From: Flavobacteriales bacterium
GTDB lineage: Bacteria; Bacteroidota; Bacteroidia; Flavobacteriales_D; Parvicellaceae
DNA length: 7,015 bases
NCBI GenBank assembly: GCA_027047735.1
Contig: JALTUD010000199.1
Location: 1-7,015 of the forward strand
Direction: 5' to 3'
The notes below the pieces were generated by a model. That model saw nothing but the letters and a program-made list of their open reading frames with translations, ran no database searches and had not been told where the DNA came from. A program made the translations under genes and the position numbers. This document shows, one piece after another, positions 1 through 6,896 of this stretch; the stretch's first letter is position 1; each line of letters opens with the position of its first letter.

Positions 1-1
1 A

Positions 2-2095
2 GGATTAATCGTCTCATTAATTGCACTCCCGTTATGTCTAGGAATCGCTAGTGCATCAGGAGTACCACCGTTGGCAGGAATTGTAACCGCCATAATCGGA
101 GGTATCATCGGCTCTAGAATTGCCGGAAGTTACGTTACCATCAGTGGACCTGCCGCCGGGCTAATCGTCATCACCTTAGGTGCAGCAGAAAGTATGGGCG
201 GAGCAGGTATAGAAACAGGTTTCGCAGGTTATCCTCACGCTTTAGGAGCAATCGTAATCGGTGGCTTAATCATGGCAGGCTTCGGTTTGCTAAAAGTAGG
301 AAAAGTTGGAGACTACTTTCCTTCGGCTGCTGTCCATGGAATGCTTGCCGCAATTGGAGTTATTATCATGATAAAACTACTATTTCCTGCCTTGGGTGTT
401 GCTAAACCCAAAGGAGAAATATTGGAAGTAGCTACTGAAATCCCTCATGCGTTTATACACATGAATCAATATGCTGCCATTATATCTGCCGTAACATTGG
501 CGACTTTAATACTCCATCCATTTATAAATAATAAGATTATAAAAATTATACCGGCACCCATGTGGGTTTTGATTTTTACTATACCTCTAGCTTCTTACTT
601 AGGAGGAAAAGAAAATTTAGATATGGTTAATCTTGACGGAGGTCTCTTAGGAGGCGGAGGTCTTAAATTACCCTCTTTCGAAAAGATTGCGACATCTGCT
701 TTCTGGGTTGCCGTCGTTGGTGTTGCTCTAGTATCGGCAATCGAAAGTTTGTTAAGTGCCAAAGCTGTTGACACACTTGACCCTTACAAAAGAAAATCCG
801 ATTTAGATAAAGATTTAATCGCTATGGGAGCAGGCTCATCTGTTGCCGCTGCAGTTGGTGGTCTCCCAATGATTTCCGAAATTGTTCGTTCATCAGCAAA
901 TGTAAATAACGGAGCAAAAACACAATGGGCAAACTTCTTCCACGGAATGTTTCTGTTAATTTATGTGATTATCGGTGTTTCCGTTATCGAAATGATACCC
1001 AATGCAGCACTAGCCGCTATGCTTGTCTTTACAGGATTTAAATTAGCACATCCAAAAGAATTTAAACACATGGCAGAAATCGGTAAAACAGAAATAATTG
1101 TTTTCGTTATTACACTTCTTGCCGTTTTGGCTACCGATTTAATTATTGGAATTGTGGTAGGTATTATCTTTACCTATATTTTCATCATAGCAAAAGGGAA
1201 CCCTTTTGGAAATTTATTTAAAGCTCAAGCTGAAATAAAGTTAAATACTCTAAAACTATCAGGGTATTTAACTTTCTCCAATTATCTTTCTTTAAAAAAG
1301 AAAATGGACGAAGTTCTAGAACAAAACGATGAAATAATACTTGATTTTGCCAATGTAGAATATATTGACCATACCGTGAGCCACCATTTAGAAGACTACG
1401 AAAGAAATGCGGTTTTAGCAGGTAAAAAAGTCAAATTAATCAACATGGAAGGACTTGTACCGGAAACCGGTCATCCATTAGCGGCACGAAGCCGAAATGG
1501 AGAAAAATTTATACCAAATACTACACAACTTTCAAAAAGGACACAAGAAATTAAGGAATATGCAGACAAAAATAAATATGAATTTATTCCGAATATCTGT
1601 GAGTTTGATGAATGGGAATTTTACCACTTAACCATTCGTAGAAAAATTGAATCCATTGAGAACATTGTTGTAGATAAAGAAAACAGAGTTACATACGAAA
1701 TTGCTGATATTACCACTAAAATCGGTGCGTTAACAACAGAAGATTATGACCAAGTAACCGCAGTTAAAATTTCCGGTATTAACAACGTTCCAAAATTCTT
1801 TATTGAAAAAGCAGGTTTTATAGATAAACTGGAAGAAAAACTTTTTGAAGATGATATAGACTTTAATGAACATCCAATTTTCTCTGAAAAATATGTTGTG
1901 CGTGCAGATGGTCAAGAAGCTGAAACCAGAGCATTTTTAAACAGCTACATCATTGACCTGTTGACAGAACAAAAAGAAGTTTATCTAAGTGGTAACGGAA
2001 AAGATTTATTATTACACTTTAGAGATGAATTCCTTTCTGTTCAAGAAATGGAACAATTATTAAAATTAGCCAAAAAAATAGTTGACAAAATATAA
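2..2095 (+). CDS. SulP family inorganic anion transporter with STAS domain (5' partial)
   Basis: An inner-membrane transporter of the SulP/SLC26 family, which moves sulfate, bicarbonate or related anions. The frame is open from base 2, and the 23 codons before the TTG at 71 encode typical SulP sequence (LIALPLCLGIASASGVPPLAG). The true start therefore lies left of the window, probably some 20-30 codons away. About 1-1190 encodes the multi-helix membrane part, with the family motifs TISGPAAGL (131-157), ESLLSAKAVDTLDPYKRKS (near 740-800) and GGLPMISEIVRSSANVNNGAK (near 857-919). A STAS domain follows at about 1235-1465 (DFANVEYIDHT). After it come roughly 200 soluble residues (about 1480-2092) that I do not recognise; they lack carbonic anhydrase cysteine/histidine motifs. 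The gene ends 6 bp before the DUF2490 gene, so the two are probably co-transcribed. The substrate cannot be decided from sequence; bicarbonate and sulfate are both plausible. The family call is secure. Confidence 0.95.
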   Translation, partial: GLIVSLIALPLCLGIASASGVPPLAGIVTAIIGGIIGSRIAGSYVTISGPAAGLIVITLGAAESMGGAGIETGFAGYPHALGAIVIGGLIMAGFGLLKVGKVGDYFPSAAVHGMLAAIGVIIMIKLLFPALGVAKPKGEILEVATEIPHAFIHMNQYAAIISAVTLATLILHPFINNKIIKIIPAPMWVLIFTIPLASYLGGKENLDMVNLDGGLLGGGGLKLPSFEKIATSAFWVAVVGVALVSAIESLLSAKAVDTLDPYKRKSDLDKDLIAMGAGSSVAAAVGGLPMISEIVRSSANVNNGAKTQWANFFHGMFLLIYVIIGVSVIEMIPNAALAAMLVFTGFKLAHPKEFKHMAEIGKTEIIVFVITLLAVLATDLIIGIVVGIIFTYIFIIAKGNPFGNLFKAQAEIKLNTLKLSGYLTFSNYLSLKKKMDEVLEQNDEIILDFANVEYIDHTVSHHLEDYERNAVLAGKKVKLINMEGLVPETGHPLAARSRNGEKFIPNTTQLSKRTQEIKEYADKNKYEFIPNICEFDEWEFYHLTIRRKIESIENIVVDKENRVTYEIADITTKIGALTTEDYDQVTAVKISGINNVPKFFIEKAGFIDKLEEKLFEDDIDFNEHPIFSEKYVVRADGQEAETRAFLNSYIIDLLTEQKEVYLSGNGKDLLLHFRDEFLSVQEMEQLLKLAKKIVDKI

Positions 2096-2101
2096 CAGAA
2101 G

Positions 2102-2815
2102 ATGAAGAAGATATTCCTTATAGCCTCATTTATTGGGGCTTTTGCTTCTTTTTACGGGCAAAAACAAATAGACAGAGAATTTAATTCGTGGTGGACGTAT
2201 GCCGGCAATCATAAACTTACCGACAAATGGGGAGTACACACCCTCTATTCTTGGAGAAGAAATGATTTTGTAAAAAATTGGCAACAATCCCTATTGCGAG
2301 TGGGAATTAATTATAAGTTGGCTTCCAATACAACATTTACCTTAGGATACGATTGGGTCGAAACTTTTCCCTACGGTAAACAACCCATTGCACAACAAAC
2401 AACCGAGCAAAGGATATTTGAACAATTTATTTTAAAAAATAAAATCGGAAGAATAGCTATCAAACACCGGTATAAATTAGAACATCGTTTTATAGAACAA
2501 AACAGTATGAAAAACCGTTTTCGTTATCGTTTGGTACTAACTGTTCCAATCGGGAAGAAAAAGATGGAAGACAAGACTTTTTTCTTTACTGTCTTTGATG
2601 AATTTTTCGTCAATTTCGGTTACGATGTCAAAGGAAGGTTACTCAATCAAAATTGGCTATATACAGCTTTGGGTTACAAAGTCAATGATAAATTAGCTTT
2701 CAAATTGGGATATATGAACCAATTCCTTATCAAATCAGATAATTACCATATCGAAAGCAATAACACTCTGCAAGTTGGTCTTTCGTATAATATGGATTTT
2801 AGGAAAAGTCAATAA
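2102..2815 (+). CDS. DUF2490-like outer-membrane beta-barrel protein
   Basis: A 237-residue exported protein. Residues 1-20 form a signal peptide: MKKIF, a hydrophobic stretch, and likely cleavage near ASFYGQ. The rest is alternating aromatic and polar strands without further membrane helices, as expected of a small outer-membrane barrel. Features matching DUF2490 as I know it are the WWTYAGNHKLTDKWGVHT opening strand, R-x-G-I-N-Y-K-L, the TLGYDW strand, the acidic/arginine pair EQRIFEQF, the basic strand HRYKLEHRF, RFRYRLVLTVPIG, FDEFFVNFG, NQNWLYTALGYK and the terminal LQVGLSYNMDF strand. The function of the family is unknown. The ATG lies 6 bp after the SulP stop with only a weak AGAAG before it, which suits an operon and this phylum's weak use of Shine-Dalgarno. 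Working beside an anion transporter suggests an outer-membrane or envelope role in the same process, but that is inference. It is followed by a terminator. Confidence 0.85.
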   Translation: MKKIFLIASFIGAFASFYGQKQIDREFNSWWTYAGNHKLTDKWGVHTLYSWRRNDFVKNWQQSLLRVGINYKLASNTTFTLGYDWVETFPYGKQPIAQQTTEQRIFEQFILKNKIGRIAIKHRYKLEHRFIEQNSMKNRFRYRLVLTVPIGKKKMEDKTFFFTVFDEFFVNFGYDVKGRLLNQNWLYTALGYKVNDKLAFKLGYMNQFLIKSDNYHIESNNTLQVGLSYNMDFRKSQ

Positions 2816-2823
2816 ATCTATTC

Positions 2824-2857
2824 AAAAAAAAGCGATACTTAAAGTATCGCTTTTTTT
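2824..2857. terminator. Bidirectional intrinsic terminator between convergent genes
   Basis: AGCGATACTT (2831-2840) and AAGTATCGCT (2842-2851) form a perfect 10-bp inverted repeat around one central base; in RNA the loop would open to a few bases. It is preceded by an A run (2824-2831) and followed by a T run (2851-2857), so it reads as stem plus U-tract on both strands. It lies 8 bp after the DUF2490 stop and overlaps the TAA of the minus-strand S74 gene (2856-2858). For the minus strand the U-tract of the hairpin therefore lies beyond the stop, as expected. It should end both the SulP/DUF2490 transcript and the leftward transcript. Confidence 0.9.
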
Positions 2858-4349
2858 ATTGTTTTTGTTCTAATCTTGCTATTCTCTCTCTTAATTCTTG
2901 GTTACTTTTTATAAGTATAGCTATAAGTTCAGTATAATTAATGGCTTTAAAACCGTCATTATTTTCATACACTAAATTTGGGTATATTTTCTCTACATCT
3001 TGAGCTATCAAACCAAAATGTAAGCGTTCATCAAACTGACCATTTTCTATATACTCATTCTTAAAATAGTAAGAAACAGGTTTTAATTGCAATAAGTTTT
3101 CTGTACTTTCTATTTCTCTTATATTTTCCTTATAGCGAATATCTGAACTTGTAATTGTTCCAGAGGCTAATATATTACCAATAACATGTAATCTCTCTGA
3201 GGGAGTAAAAGTACCAATACCAACATTACCATTGGCTTGTATGTATATATCAGAACTTCCGGAGCCATCACCATTTATATTCAGCCCTTGGTTATTAGCA
3301 GGATCTGACCAAATTCTAGCTTTGGGACTCGCATCACCGTTTAAAAAAACAATATCTCCCGGATCAGTAGAACCTAAATTAGCTTTCAAGAAAATTTGAG
3401 CTGCATTTCCATTCATTAATAAATTGCCTTGTTCTATTTGCAATTTCTCTGACGCTGTTTGTGTTCCTATGCCAACATTGCCACCTTCTATAGCTAGTTT
3501 ATTGTCATTATAAACTGCTAAACGAATATCAAAATCTTCATTAGCAGAGTTTGCTAAGTCAATATGAGGAACACCACCTACAGAATTAATTTGTAATTGA
3601 TAATCATTACCTCCAGTTCCTTTTAAAAAACCTATCCCGTCAGATAAAAAATTAGCTTGGTCAGTTGTTATAACGTGTATCGATCCTTCGGGAGTGGTAG
3701 TGCCTACTCCTACTCTACCGGAAAAGAAATTATAAGTTTCACCTTGGCTATACATTCCGTATGTAGTTCCTCCGTTAGATAAATCTATGTGAACACCATA
3801 TACAGTACCGGTATTAAGAGTAGTACCACCTGAACCATAAAAGAGATTATATCCATTGCTACTTCCAGGGGTTACCATAGCTTTAATAACTGTTCTTAAA
3901 GGTGTAACGGTTCCGTTTAAACTACCCGGATTAACTTCTAAATTAGCACTAGGCGTATTTATTCCGATTCCCACCTTTCCATTCGTGAATATATCATCAT
4001 TAATATTATTTGGGGATGATGTTCCACCTACTTTATACCAATCATCATCAGAATTAGAATTAGTATCTGTCAGTTTCACCCATTTTGTTCCATCCCAATA
4101 ATAATATCCTACACCTGTTGTTGTGTTGGTATTGTACACCAATAACGAAGAAGCAGGACTACTCACAGGTGCAGCAGTGTTTAAATCGGTAATATTTATT
4201 CGGGGGATTAAAACTCCTTTATCTGTTGCAACTACATCCAACATAGCGGAACCATTAGGAACAGCTCCTGTAGTATTTATTCCAATGTTTTGAGCTAATC
4301 CGGAAAAAGATATACTCAAAAGAACAACTATGATTGTATTATTTTTCAT
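2856..4349 (-). CDS. Secreted protein with VGIGT modules and C-terminal S74 (endosialidase chaperone) domain
   Basis: A 497-residue exported protein; residues 1-19 are a signal peptide ending SGLAQ. Residues 21-95 form the common Bacteroidota start of such proteins (NIGINT..SAMLDV, KGVLIPR, LLVYNT, YYYWDGTKWVKL). Four motifs of the type G-x-V-G-[IV]-G-x-x-T-P follow at about residues 124, 211, 290 and 374, spaced 79-87 residues, each ahead of a beta-rich module. Residues 402-455 are an S74 intramolecular chaperone domain: S402-D403-IRYKENI, LKPVSYYFKNE and HFGLIAQDVEKIYP. The last 20 residues look like a coiled coil. In phage tailspikes this domain trimerises the fibre and cuts itself off at the serine of the SD motif, which is present here. 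No phage genes surround it, so a trimeric surface or secreted fibre of the host is more likely; its target is unknown. No T9SS sorting domain is visible. The ATG has an A-rich upstream stretch (AAAAGA) and lies 93 bp downstream of the TPR-phosphatase gene on the same strand. Confidence 0.9.
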   Translation of the reverse strand: MKNNTIIVVLLSISFSGLAQNIGINTTGAVPNGSAMLDVVATDKGVLIPRINITDLNTAAPVSSPASSLLVYNTNTTTGVGYYYWDGTKWVKLTDTNSNSDDDWYKVGGTSSPNNINDDIFTNGKVGIGINTPSANLEVNPGSLNGTVTPLRTVIKAMVTPGSSNGYNLFYGSGGTTLNTGTVYGVHIDLSNGGTTYGMYSQGETYNFFSGRVGVGTTTPEGSIHVITTDQANFLSDGIGFLKGTGGNDYQLQINSVGGVPHIDLANSANEDFDIRLAVYNDNKLAIEGGNVGIGTQTASEKLQIEQGNLLMNGNAAQIFLKANLGSTDPGDIVFLNGDASPKARIWSDPANNQGLNINGDGSGSSDIYIQANGNVGIGTFTPSERLHVIGNILASGTITSSDIRYKENIREIESTENLLQLKPVSYYFKNEYIENGQFDERLHFGLIAQDVEKIYPNLVYENNDGFKAINYTELIAILIKSNQELRERIARLEQKQ

Positions 4350-4442
4350 TCTTTTATTTTTTTATATTTGTAAAGACATTTAAAAATGTACCTATATTTC
4401 AATACTATTATAAGTTCTCCACTAATTTAAACATCGATAAAT
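4350..4442. other. Intergenic gap between the two minus-strand genes
   Basis: These 93 bp are strongly AT-rich. I see no strong terminator after the phosphatase gene; the only dyad is a weak 6-bp ACATTT/AAATGT pair at 4376-4389 with no T run. I also see no clear Bacteroidota promoter (TTG plus TAnnTTTG) pointing at the S74 gene. Read-through from the phosphatase gene is therefore possible, as is a promoter I cannot recognise. Confidence 0.35.
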
Positions 4443-6419
4443 TTATAATCTTATTCCCACTATACAAACATCATCCACCTGCTCTAAATTCCCTTTCCAT
4501 TCTTCAAAAGCTTGGTTTAGAATTGACTTTTGTTCAGGCATAGGTTTATCTTTAATTTTCAGCAGCAATTGTTTAAAAGGTTTATATTTGAATTTCTTTC
4601 CATTTGTACCGCCAAACTGGTCGGCAAAACCATCTGTGAAAAGATAAATTAAATCACCTTTTTTTAGATTCAAACTATGATTGGTAAACGGTTGCATATT
4701 ATAACCATAACCTATCGACTGTTTATCTGCCTTTATTTCATGAAGTTCATTATCGGAAATTATATATAAAGGGTTATTGGCACCCGCCCACATTACTTGA
4801 GCGGTGTTATTGAGATTGATACGAATTAGACTAATATCCATACCGTCTTTACTCTCACCTTCTGCTCCGGTTTGTCTCAATTCTTTGATTATTTTTCTCC
4901 TCAATTCATCTAATATTTCTGCCGGTGTTAATGCTTTTTCATGCGAATTAATCTCATTCAAAAACGACATTCCCAACATACTCATAAATGCTCCGGGAAC
5001 GCCATGTCCGGTACAATCAACAACAGCAACACACAAACAACCTTGTTTTTCGGAAACCCAATAAAAATCTCCACTCACAACATCTTTAGGTTTATACAAA
5101 ACAAAATGCTCCGGCAAATGAGGTGTTTCGTGTTCTTCGCTCGCTAACATTGCATCTTGTATCCGTTTAGCATAATTAATACTATCCGTAATTTCTTTAT
5201 GAGATAGTTCAACCAACTGTTTTTGTTTTTCGATTATTCGTTTTTGCTTTCGAGTTACTTGCAAACGATTATAGACAAAGCCTAAAAACAAAAGGAGCAC
5301 ACTAATCCCCCCGTATAATAAATATTGTTCTTTCTTTTTTGACGTTAGCTCTGCTTGTTGTTTGGCAATTTCTATGTTTTTTAGTTCCGTTGCCTTAGCA
5401 TGAGCAACAGAGTCGGTAGCAAGTTTCTTTTCGTAATTGTATTGAAACCTTTGTCGCAGAACTTCCTTTTGACTTTCTTCATTATTGATACTGTCCCGCA
5501 GAGTTATATACAATTCATGCATATCTAATGCTTCTTGATAGTTACCAATCTTTTTATTAATTTTAAACAAATACATTGCAGCATCTTTAATAGACGATAT
5601 AGCTCCGATATCTTTTGCTATTTCCAATGCTTTAGCAGCTTTTTCAAGTGCTTTTGTTATTTCTCCTTTTTTATAAAACACATCGGCTAAACCATTATAA
5701 GAAACGGTTATTCCCTTTTTATCTCCTAGTTTTTTAAATATGAGTAAACTTTTAGTATAATAGTCAATCGCCTGTTGATAATCACCTTTTTTGGAAAAAA
5801 CACTCGCCAAACTGTTATATGAAGAAGCTTCTCCCTTTTTATCTTTAATTTCTTTTTTTATTTGTAAACTTTTGAGGTAATAATCAATCGCTTTCGAGTA
5901 ATTATCTTGTTCTAAATAAATTGTACCTATATTATTATAAGAATAGGCTAATCCCTTTTTATCTCCTATCTCATCTCGTATTTTAAGGCTTTTTTTGTAG
6001 TAAGAAATAGCTTGTTCATTGTTATTTTGTTCACAATATACTGCTCCAATGTTATTATAAGCTTTTGCTACTGCTACTTTATTTCCTGTTTTTTCATTTA
6101 TTTTTAAATATCTGGTATAATAATCAATTGCTTGAGGATAATCACCTTGTTCAAAATAAATAACTCCAATGTTCATATAAGTAGATGCCTTACCTTTATC
6201 GTCATCAAGTTTTTCGAATATCTTTAAACTTTTTTGATAATAATCCATTGCTTGAAGATAATTTCCACGAACATAAAAAGAAGCTCCTTGCGTATTGAGA
6301 GCAGCGGATTGGAATTTCAACAAACTCTTTTGTTTGGCAAAATCATATAATTGTTGTGCATAATAAAAGGCACTATCCGGGTTGGTGAATAGATAGCCGT
6401 TCCAAGCAATACTTTTCAT
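4443..6419 (-). CDS. TPR-repeat, membrane-anchored SpoIIE/PP2C-type protein phosphatase
   Basis: A signalling phosphatase. From the first ATG it has 658 residues. Residues 41-320 are seven TPR units of exactly 40 residues, the last degenerate; these are protein-binding helical hairpins. Residues 338-366 and 388-420 look like coiled coils on either side of one membrane helix (about 367-384). The linker HKEITDSINYAKRIQDAML (407-425) is characteristic of Bacteroidota SpoIIE proteins. The catalytic domain covers about 437-658, with metal-site aspartates in GDFYW (D451), VAVVDCTGHGVPGAF (D468), FTDGFADQ (D596) and QVDDV (D649/D650). All are present, so the enzyme should be active. Known relatives dephosphorylate serine or threonine on STAS-type anti-sigma antagonists; the partner here is unknown. 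The ATG is probably not the true start: the open frame upstream encodes a signal peptide (see 6420-6566). Without that peptide it is hard to place the TPR part in the periplasm with the phosphatase inside. The 3' end lies 93 bp before the S74 gene. Confidence 0.93.
   Translation of the reverse strand: MKSIAWNGYLFTNPDSAFYYAQQLYDFAKQKSLLKFQSAALNTQGASFYVRGNYLQAMDYYQKSLKIFEKLDDDKGKASTYMNIGVIYFEQGDYPQAIDYYTRYLKINEKTGNKVAVAKAYNNIGAVYCEQNNNEQAISYYKKSLKIRDEIGDKKGLAYSYNNIGTIYLEQDNYSKAIDYYLKSLQIKKEIKDKKGEASSYNSLASVFSKKGDYQQAIDYYTKSLLIFKKLGDKKGITVSYNGLADVFYKKGEITKALEKAAKALEIAKDIGAISSIKDAAMYLFKINKKIGNYQEALDMHELYITLRDSINNEESQKEVLRQRFQYNYEKKLATDSVAHAKATELKNIEIAKQQAELTSKKKEQYLLYGGISVLLLFLGFVYNRLQVTRKQKRIIEKQKQLVELSHKEITDSINYAKRIQDAMLASEEHETPHLPEHFVLYKPKDVVSGDFYWVSEKQGCLCVAVVDCTGHGVPGAFMSMLGMSFLNEINSHEKALTPAEILDELRRKIIKELRQTGAEGESKDGMDISLIRINLNNTAQVMWAGANNPLYIISDNELHEIKADKQSIGYGYNMQPFTNHSLNLKKGDLIYLFTDGFADQFGGTNGKKFKYKPFKQLLLKIKDKPMPEQKSILNQAFEEWKGNLEQVDDVCIVGIRL
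5580..6299 (-). repeat. Six 120-bp TPR-coding repeats in tandem
   Basis: Six consecutive units of exactly 120 bp encode TPR residues 41-280. Each unit starts near LNTQG, YMNIG, YNNIG, YNNIG, YNSLA or YNGLA and carries A-I-D-Y-Y and K-S-L positions in register. Units 3-5 are the most alike in DNA as well: CCCTTTTTATCT recurs with a 120-bp step near 5712, 5832 and 5952 on the plus strand. This suggests fairly recent unit duplication within the gene. A seventh, degenerate unit follows at residues 281-320. Confidence 0.85.
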
Positions 6420-6566
6420 TGCTTCACACCGATTTGTATCGGGTTGGTGGGGATTGTTCCATACTTGCCACAGGGAATCTATATTTTTTTCTTGAGCATA
6501 GTAAACTTGTTGGCCTATAAACCAAAAGAAGAATACAAGATACGCTATGTTCCTTTGTAATTTGAT
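6420..6566 (-). other. Unstarted N-terminal extension of the TPR-phosphatase, encoding its signal peptide
   Basis: The phosphatase frame stays open upstream of its first ATG for 57 codons, to a TAA at 6591-6593. The translation reads as a signal peptide (KLQRNIAYLVFFFWFIGQQ, then VYYAQ) followed by a mature start EKNIDSLWQVWNN and PDTNRCEAM. A Q-x-x-x-I-D-S-L-W start with a PDTNR motif is what I expect of mature Bacteroidota TPR sensors. None of the 57 codons is ATG, GTG or TTG. The best-placed start is ATC at 6566-6564, giving a K-L-Q-R basic end and a 707-residue protein; ATT at 6575-6573 and ATA at 6548-6546 (two bases after AAAGGAAC) are alternatives. One base change turns ATC into ATG. 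This is either a very rare start, a lost start codon, or a sequence error. Confidence 0.7.
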
Positions 6567-6570
6567 ACCG

Positions 6571-6601
6571 TGAATATAACTATTTTTAATTTAATACTCA
6601 A
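6571..6601 (-). promoter_or_regulatory. Possible promoter of the TPR-phosphatase gene
   Basis: On the minus strand TTGAGT (6601-6596) is followed after 17 bp by TATATT (6578-6573). Read as a Bacteroidota promoter it is TTG plus TATATTCA, matching four of the six fixed bases of TAnnTTTG. It would start RNA near 6565, which would leave an ATC start at 6566 without a leader. Either this promoter or that start is therefore wrong. Confidence 0.2.
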
Positions 6602-6609
6602 TATTGAGT
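6596..6609. promoter_or_regulatory. 14-bp perfect palindrome upstream of the phosphatase gene
   Basis: ACTCAATATTGAGT is its own reverse complement over all 14 bases. It lies about 30 bp upstream of the likely phosphatase start and covers the possible -35 element. It could be an operator for a dimeric regulator or the remnant of a repeat arm. No regulator gene is visible nearby. Confidence 0.3.
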
Positions 6610-6630
6610 TTCTATATTACCCTTTAACTT

Positions 6631-6738
6631 ACTTCAAATAATCTTTTTCATAGCGAGGGCTTTGCAAAGTTTTTATTCATCGTCTAAGAATACTAAATTT
6701 CATTTTCTTTGCTCTTAACTCAACTGCGTTAGGGATTG
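6631..6738 (+). repeat. Diverged direct-repeat copy A
   Basis: This stretch repeats at 6796-6899. In the best part, 6676-6738 aligns without gaps to 6837-6899, an offset of 161 bp, with 47 of 63 bases equal by hand count. Shared pieces include TTCATC, TCTAA, ACTAAA, CTTTC/TTTTC and TGCGTTAGGGAT. Its outer part, 6631-6675, also aligns with gaps (CTTCAAA, CATAGC, TGCAAAG). The left arm that would complete a palindrome like the neighbour's is missing or decayed beyond recognition. Confidence 0.75.
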
Positions 6739-6751
6739 TATCCCTAACGCA
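6725..6751. repeat. 11-bp stem hairpin at the junction of the two repeat copies
   Basis: TGCGTTAGGGA (6725-6735) and TCCCTAACGCA (6741-6751) are perfect inverted copies separated by TTGTA. The left arm is the end of repeat copy A and the right arm is the beginning of the 156-bp palindrome. No T run follows on either strand, so it is not a standard terminator. Confidence 0.85.
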
Positions 6752-6896
6752 AGTATAATGAGCGCTATAAAGTGTTTTTATTTCCTTTATATTTCTTCAA
6801 AAATTATTTCCATAGCTCGGCTATGCAAAGAATTTTTTCATCATCTAAAGAAACTAAAATTCACTTTCTATGCACTCATTATACATGCGTTAGGGA
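6741..6896. repeat. 156-bp imperfect palindrome (MITE- or REP-like element)
   Basis: The outer 26 bases, 6741-6766, match the reverse complement of 6871-6896 at 23 positions. Pairing continues inward: TTTC/GAAA and TTTA/TAAA near 6781-6789 and 6846-6853, with one bulged C. Then AAAATTATTT (6799 onward) faces AAAGAATTTTTT (to 6838). The tip is CATAGC-TCG-GCTATG (6811-6825). The centre of the outer arms (6818.5) agrees with the centre of the tip (6818), so this is one nested structure. It could act as a cruciform, a long RNA hairpin or a non-autonomous mobile repeat. No transposase or clear target duplication is visible. Confidence 0.8.

Noticed and set aside
1235..1465. The SulP STAS domain as substrate of the SpoIIE-type phosphatase
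   Set aside because: SpoIIE enzymes act on STAS proteins and there is a threonine after IDH here, but IDHT is common in SulP proteins of this phylum and the genes lie in separate convergent units. No evidence links them.
1730..1915. Small open frames opposite the SulP, S74 and phosphatase genes (also near 3856-4101, 4334-4543, 4804-5147)
   Set aside because: They lie antisense to well-supported genes or in AT-rich DNA, with low-complexity or unrelated translations.
2856..4349. Prophage tail-fibre gene
   Set aside because: A signal peptide is present and no phage structural, lysis or integrase genes surround it; S74 proteins are common in Bacteroidota chromosomes.
4376..4389. ACATTT/AAATGT dyad as a terminator of the phosphatase gene
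   Set aside because: Only 6 A/T-rich pairs with a 2-base loop and no following T run.
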